A DNA stretch of 33,217 nucleotides from Candidatus Eiseniibacteriota bacterium (GTDB lineage Bacteria > Joyebacterota > Joyebacteria > Joyebacterales > Joyebacteraceae): the NCBI GenBank assembly GCA_030595835.1, contig JAUVLG010000025.1, forward strand, positions 1-33,217, in the 5' to 3' direction. Positions 30,789-33,217 of the stretch are shown here, in pieces (the first letter of the stretch is position 1; each line of letters begins with the position of its first letter). The notes under the pieces were generated by a model. The model was not told the origin of the DNA, searched no databases, and saw nothing but the letters and a program-made list of their open reading frames with translations. The translations under genes were made by a program, and so were the position numbers.

Positions 30789-31783
30789 ATCTCCCCGCAG
30801 AAATCCGTGTGCACGATCTTGCGCACGGCGTCTATGGAATCGGCGCGCTTCAGGGCCCACATGAGCTTCGTCACGGTGCTCTCGATGCTCATGTCGTACG
30901 CCTGGATGGCGCCGAGGTCGAGCAGCTTCGCGCCCAGGTCGTAGAGATGCATCATCGTAGCACCCTGCAGACACTGGGTGGTCACCACAACGGGTATGCC
31001 CAGTATCGCCGCCCGTTCTATCGCATCATGATAGTCGTGTGCCACGTTACCAGTCCCGAACCCCCGCAGCACGAGCCCCTTGATGCCGCTCTCGACGATG
31101 TTCGTGAGAATGCCGGGCGGCATTCCAGGAACGAGCGTGACTATGGCAACGTTCTCCTCGAAACCCGTCTGGACGTCGAGCGGCCCGTCGCCCCTGGGAA
31201 TGTGCTCGCCCAACCGGACGTCGACGCGGATGTCCCCTACGATCCCGCGGTTGACCGTCGTGAACGCGTCGAGCCTCGATTCGGAGAACTTCGTGGCGCG
31301 CGCGCCGAGGATGATCTTCCTGTCGAACACGATGAAGACACCAGAGAGATCCATCGTCGCCACGCGCACGGCGTTGACGAAGTTCCTGCGCGCATCCGAC
31401 TCTATCCGCGTGCCCGGTATCTGCGACCCCGTGAGCACGACCGGCTTACCCAAACCCCTCAGCGCAAACGACAGCGCGCTCGCTGAGTAGGCCATCGTGT
31501 CGGTGCCGTGCGTGACCACGAACCCGTCGTGCGCACTGTAGTTCTCCCCAATGACGGACGCGACGCGATCCCAGTGGTCCGGGCGGATGTTGCTGCTGTC
31601 GATGTTGTCGATGTAGGCAACCTCGATGTGCGCGAGCTCGTCGAGCCGCGTCTCCATGCTGAGGAGGTTCTCGATCGCCCTGTCCAGCGCCGGCGTCAGG
31701 AGACTGCCGCGCTCGTCCTCCTCCATCACGAGCGTGCCGCCGCAGAAGAGAACGAGGACCTTCTTGTCCGGAGTTCGGTTCAT
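30776..31783 (-). CDS. ansA: Type I L-asparaginase
   Basis: A 335-aa cytoplasmic asparaginase that turns asparagine into aspartate and ammonia. The two catalytic threonine motifs are visible: GGTLVM (Thr17) and THGTDTM (Thr94, with Asp95). VLTGSQIPGTRIESDARRN and KGLVLRGFGTGN are also typical. There is no signal peptide, which fits the type I class; GatD, a component of the archaeal tRNA amidotransferase, is related but longer. I take the ATG at 31783; a GTG at 31792 is also possible. Its end overlaps the next gene's possible GTG start. Confidence 0.93.
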   Translation of the reverse strand: MNRTPDKKVLVLFCGGTLVMEEDERGSLLTPALDRAIENLLSMETRLDELAHIEVAYIDNIDSSNIRPDHWDRVASVIGENYSAHDGFVVTHGTDTMAYSASALSFALRGLGKPVVLTGSQIPGTRIESDARRNFVNAVRVATMDLSGVFIVFDRKIILGARATKFSESRLDAFTTVNRGIVGDIRVDVRLGEHIPRGDGPLDVQTGFEENVAIVTLVPGMPPGILTNIVESGIKGLVLRGFGTGNVAHDYHDAIERAAILGIPVVVTTQCLQGATMMHLYDLGAKLLDLGAIQAYDMSIESTVTKLMWALKRADSIDAVRKIVHTDFCGEICVP

Positions 31784-31861
31784 GTGTTCCACCTGGTCAG
31801 AGTGCCGGCCGCCGCACGCATCCGGCGCACCCGCGGTCCTGTCTCTATTCCCGCGGCTTGA

Positions 31862-31879
31862 GCGCGACGACCGTCGCGC
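31862..31879. repeat. Short palindrome downstream of smr
   Basis: GCGCGACG-AC-CGTCGCGC is a perfect 8+2+8 inverted repeat about 10 nt after the stop of the Smr gene on the minus strand. No T-run follows. The gap also holds CCGCGG elements (31853-31858 region). It could be a terminator-like stem or a regulator site for the asparaginase operon. Confidence 0.45.
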
Positions 31880-31889
31880 CCCAGCTTCC

Positions 31890-32138
31890 TCACGTGTTCC
31901 CCCCGCAGGAGTAGTCCGTCACCTCCGGCAGCCTGGCGAGTATCGAATGCACGATACGCTGGAGCACGCCCGTGCCCTTCCCATGGATTATCTTCACCCT
32001 GAGGATGCCGCGTCTGCGGCACTCATAGAGGTAGTCGGGCACAAGGTCCTTGACGTCCTCGGGTCTGAAGGTGTGGAGGTCGAGCGTCCCGTCGATGGGA
32101 AACTCCGTATAGCCCGACTGGTTCATGATGTCGCTCAT
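31890..32138 (-). CDS. Stand-alone Smr domain protein
   Basis: An 82-aa protein that is almost entirely an Smr (MutS2 C-terminal) domain. The catalytic-type LDLH is at residues 19-22 and the HGKGTG loop at 52-57. Smr domains in E. coli SmrB cleave mRNA between collided ribosomes, and in Bacillus MutS2 the domain sits on a ribosome-splitting ATPase. This copy lacks the N-terminal extension of SmrB and any ATPase part. It begins 26 nt after the ArfB gene ends, so the two are probably co-transcribed. The ATG at 32138 has AAGGA seven nt upstream. Confidence 0.93.
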   Translation of the reverse strand: MSDIMNQSGYTEFPIDGTLDLHTFRPEDVKDLVPDYLYECRRRGILRVKIIHGKGTGVLQRIVHSILARLPEVTDYSCGGNT

Positions 32139-32164
32139 GTGCGTCCTTCCAGAGCCCGCCCAGG

Positions 32165-32590
32165 CTAATCGTCCGACCCGGTGACACGGCGCCTCTGCTC
32201 TTTGGATCTGCCCTTCCGCCTCTTCGTGTCGAGGCGCCTCTCCTTCGAGGCGCGCGTCGGCTTCGTGCGCTTCCTCGGCTTCGGCCTCACGGCCGCCCTG
32301 CGGATGAGTTCCACCAACCTCTCGCGCGCGTCCTGCCTGTTCTTGAGCTGTGTCCGGAACTGCCTGGCATCTATGATGATCTCGCCGCTGTCCGTCATGC
32401 GCTTCCCGGCCAGACGGATGAGGCGTTCGCGAACGTCATCGGGAAGCGATGGCGAGTTCGCGACGTCGAACCGGAGCTGGACGGCTGTCGAGACCTTGTT
32501 GACGTTCTGGCCACCCGGCCCGGAAGCACGAACGAACGACTCAGTTATCTCGTCCTCGTCTATGGAGATGCTGCGCGTTATCCGGATCAT
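32165..32590 (-). CDS. arfB: Peptidyl-tRNA hydrolase ArfB (YaeJ)
   Basis: A 141-aa ribosome-rescue factor that releases peptides from stalled, non-stop ribosomes. The GGQ motif is at residues 26-28 (SGPGGQNVNKVSTAV), followed by LPDDVRERLIRLAG and a basic C-terminal tail (RPKPRKRTKPTRASKERR) that in E. coli YaeJ enters the empty mRNA channel. Lacking a codon-recognition domain, it is not a normal release factor. The ATG at 32590 is chosen because family members start near MIRITRSISI; the ribosome-binding site (GGGTGG) is mediocre. Confidence 0.95.
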   Translation of the reverse strand: MIRITRSISIDEDEITESFVRASGPGGQNVNKVSTAVQLRFDVANSPSLPDDVRERLIRLAGKRMTDSGEIIIDARQFRTQLKNRQDARERLVELIRRAAVRPKPRKRTKPTRASKERRLDTKRRKGRSKEQRRRVTGSDD

Positions 32591-32644
32591 GTGGCCACCC
32601 GTGCGTGTTCGCAACGCCCCTGTCCGTGCGTGCTCGCCGCGTCC

Positions 32645-33217
32645 CTACTCGTGCGTCTTCTTGAGAAGCCAGGCCATGTTCTCGCCCAGCGCTTTCATCG
32701 TCTCGATGCCCTCGGCATCGTCCTCCACCTCCCCCTTCTCACGACCTATACCGACATTCCAGTAGATGGAGCCCGGCACCACCATCTGGCCGATGAGGAA
32801 GAAGTGGTTCATCGAATCGAACGCGTGGATGCTGCCCGCCCGCCGGACGGCAACGACGGCGGCTCCGACCTTGCGCTTGAACATGTGCCCGTTGACGCGC
32901 GCGACCATACCGGCCCTGTCGATGAGCGCTTTCATCTCGGCGGTGACATCGGTGAAGTACGTGGGCGACGCCAGGATGATGCCATCCGAGTGCGTCATCT
33001 TCTCGATGCACTCGTTCGCCACGTCGTCGACCGCGCAGCGACCGTCCCTATTTCTGACGCACCCGAAACAGGCCGAGCACCCGCGGATGCTCCTGCCGCC
33101 GAGCTGGTAGAGCTCCGTCTCGATGCCCTCTTGCTCCAGCGCGCTGAACACGTGGCGGATCAGATGCGCGGTGTTGCCGTCCGCCCTGGGACTGCCGTTG
33201 AACGCCGTGACCTTCAC
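32645..33217 (-). CDS. Iron-sulfur flavoprotein-like NAD(P)H-dependent FMN reductase
   Basis: A 190-aa flavodoxin-fold protein of the NADPH-dependent FMN reductase family. FMN-binding segments are NGSPRADGNTAHL (residues 7-19) and ASPTYFTDVTAEMKALIDR. Four cysteines at 47, 50, 53 and 61 make a C-x2-C-x2-C-x7-C pattern, the compact motif of archaeal iron-sulfur flavoproteins, although many family members carry it without a proven cluster. It starts with GTG at the very last base of the window; the N-terminus looks complete (VKVTAFNGSP), so the gene is probably whole. Confidence 0.88.
   Translation of the reverse strand: MKVTAFNGSPRADGNTAHLIRHVFSALEQEGIETELYQLGGRSIRGCSACFGCVRNRDGRCAVDDVANECIEKMTHSDGIILASPTYFTDVTAEMKALIDRAGMVARVNGHMFKRKVGAAVVAVRRAGSIHAFDSMNHFFLIGQMVVPGSIYWNVGIGREKGEVEDDAEGIETMKALGENMAWLLKKTHE

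Overview
This is a gene-dense, high-GC stretch of bacterial chromosome, read almost entirely from the minus strand. The only convincing plus-strand gene is an RqcH/NFACT-type protein. The cell looks diderm (Gram-negative-type): there is an MlaEFD-type lipid ABC transporter, several lipoboxes, D-Ala-D-Ala ligase and a DUF374 acyltransferase. The mix of a RemA/DUF370 gene in a yicC-remA-gmk-rpoZ-coaBC operon, an ispD-ispF fusion and large exported peptidases fits an uncultivated FCB-type phylum (Eisenbacteria, Krumholzibacteriota or Latescibacterota-like). That placement is inference; no rRNA or marker phylogeny is available here.

Layout in coordinate order. 1-430: minus-strand tRNA cluster Thr(TGT)-Tyr(GTA)-Gly(TCC) with a near-consensus promoter; the same order precedes tuf in E. 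coli, so tRNA-Thr(GGT) and tuf probably lie just outside the left edge. 533-4260: cysS, a BtpA-family protein and an M42 aminopeptidase; cysS and the M42 gene have their own promoters, and cysS has a leader hairpin. 4262-7703: a family-4 glycosyltransferase, a gene-poor 0.6 kb gap, a four-helix SMR/EamA-like transporter and ddl. 7717-15988: gltX, ispDF, radA, mlaD, mlaF, mlaE and dnaB, tightly packed, with 4-nt or small overlaps at radA/ispDF and dnaB/mlaE. 16010-17944: an accessory pocket with two orphan lipoproteins and a small STAS-like protein flanked by inverted repeats and an attC-like imperfect palindrome. 17972-22197: family-4 uracil-DNA glycosylase, coaBC, rpoZ, gmk, remA and yicC under a clear promoter. 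22461-23876: rqcH on the plus strand. 23928-33217: msrB, DUF374 acyltransferase, a lipoprotein serpin, an S9 peptidase, a SAM methyltransferase, a glycosidase-like lipoprotein, type I asparaginase, a stand-alone Smr domain, ArfB and an iron-sulfur-flavoprotein-like oxidoreductase.

Most of the window is housekeeping: translation, isoprenoid and cofactor synthesis, replication, repair and envelope lipid traffic. The parts most worth a second look are the inverted-repeat-flanked STAS-like gene at 16.7-17.3 kb, the asparaginase/glycosidase-lipoprotein/methyltransferase/peptidase/serpin operon, and the co-occurrence of three ribosome-rescue factor families (ArfB, Smr, RqcH). I see no CRISPR array, insertion sequence, prophage or rRNA, and nothing I can defend as a wholly new system.
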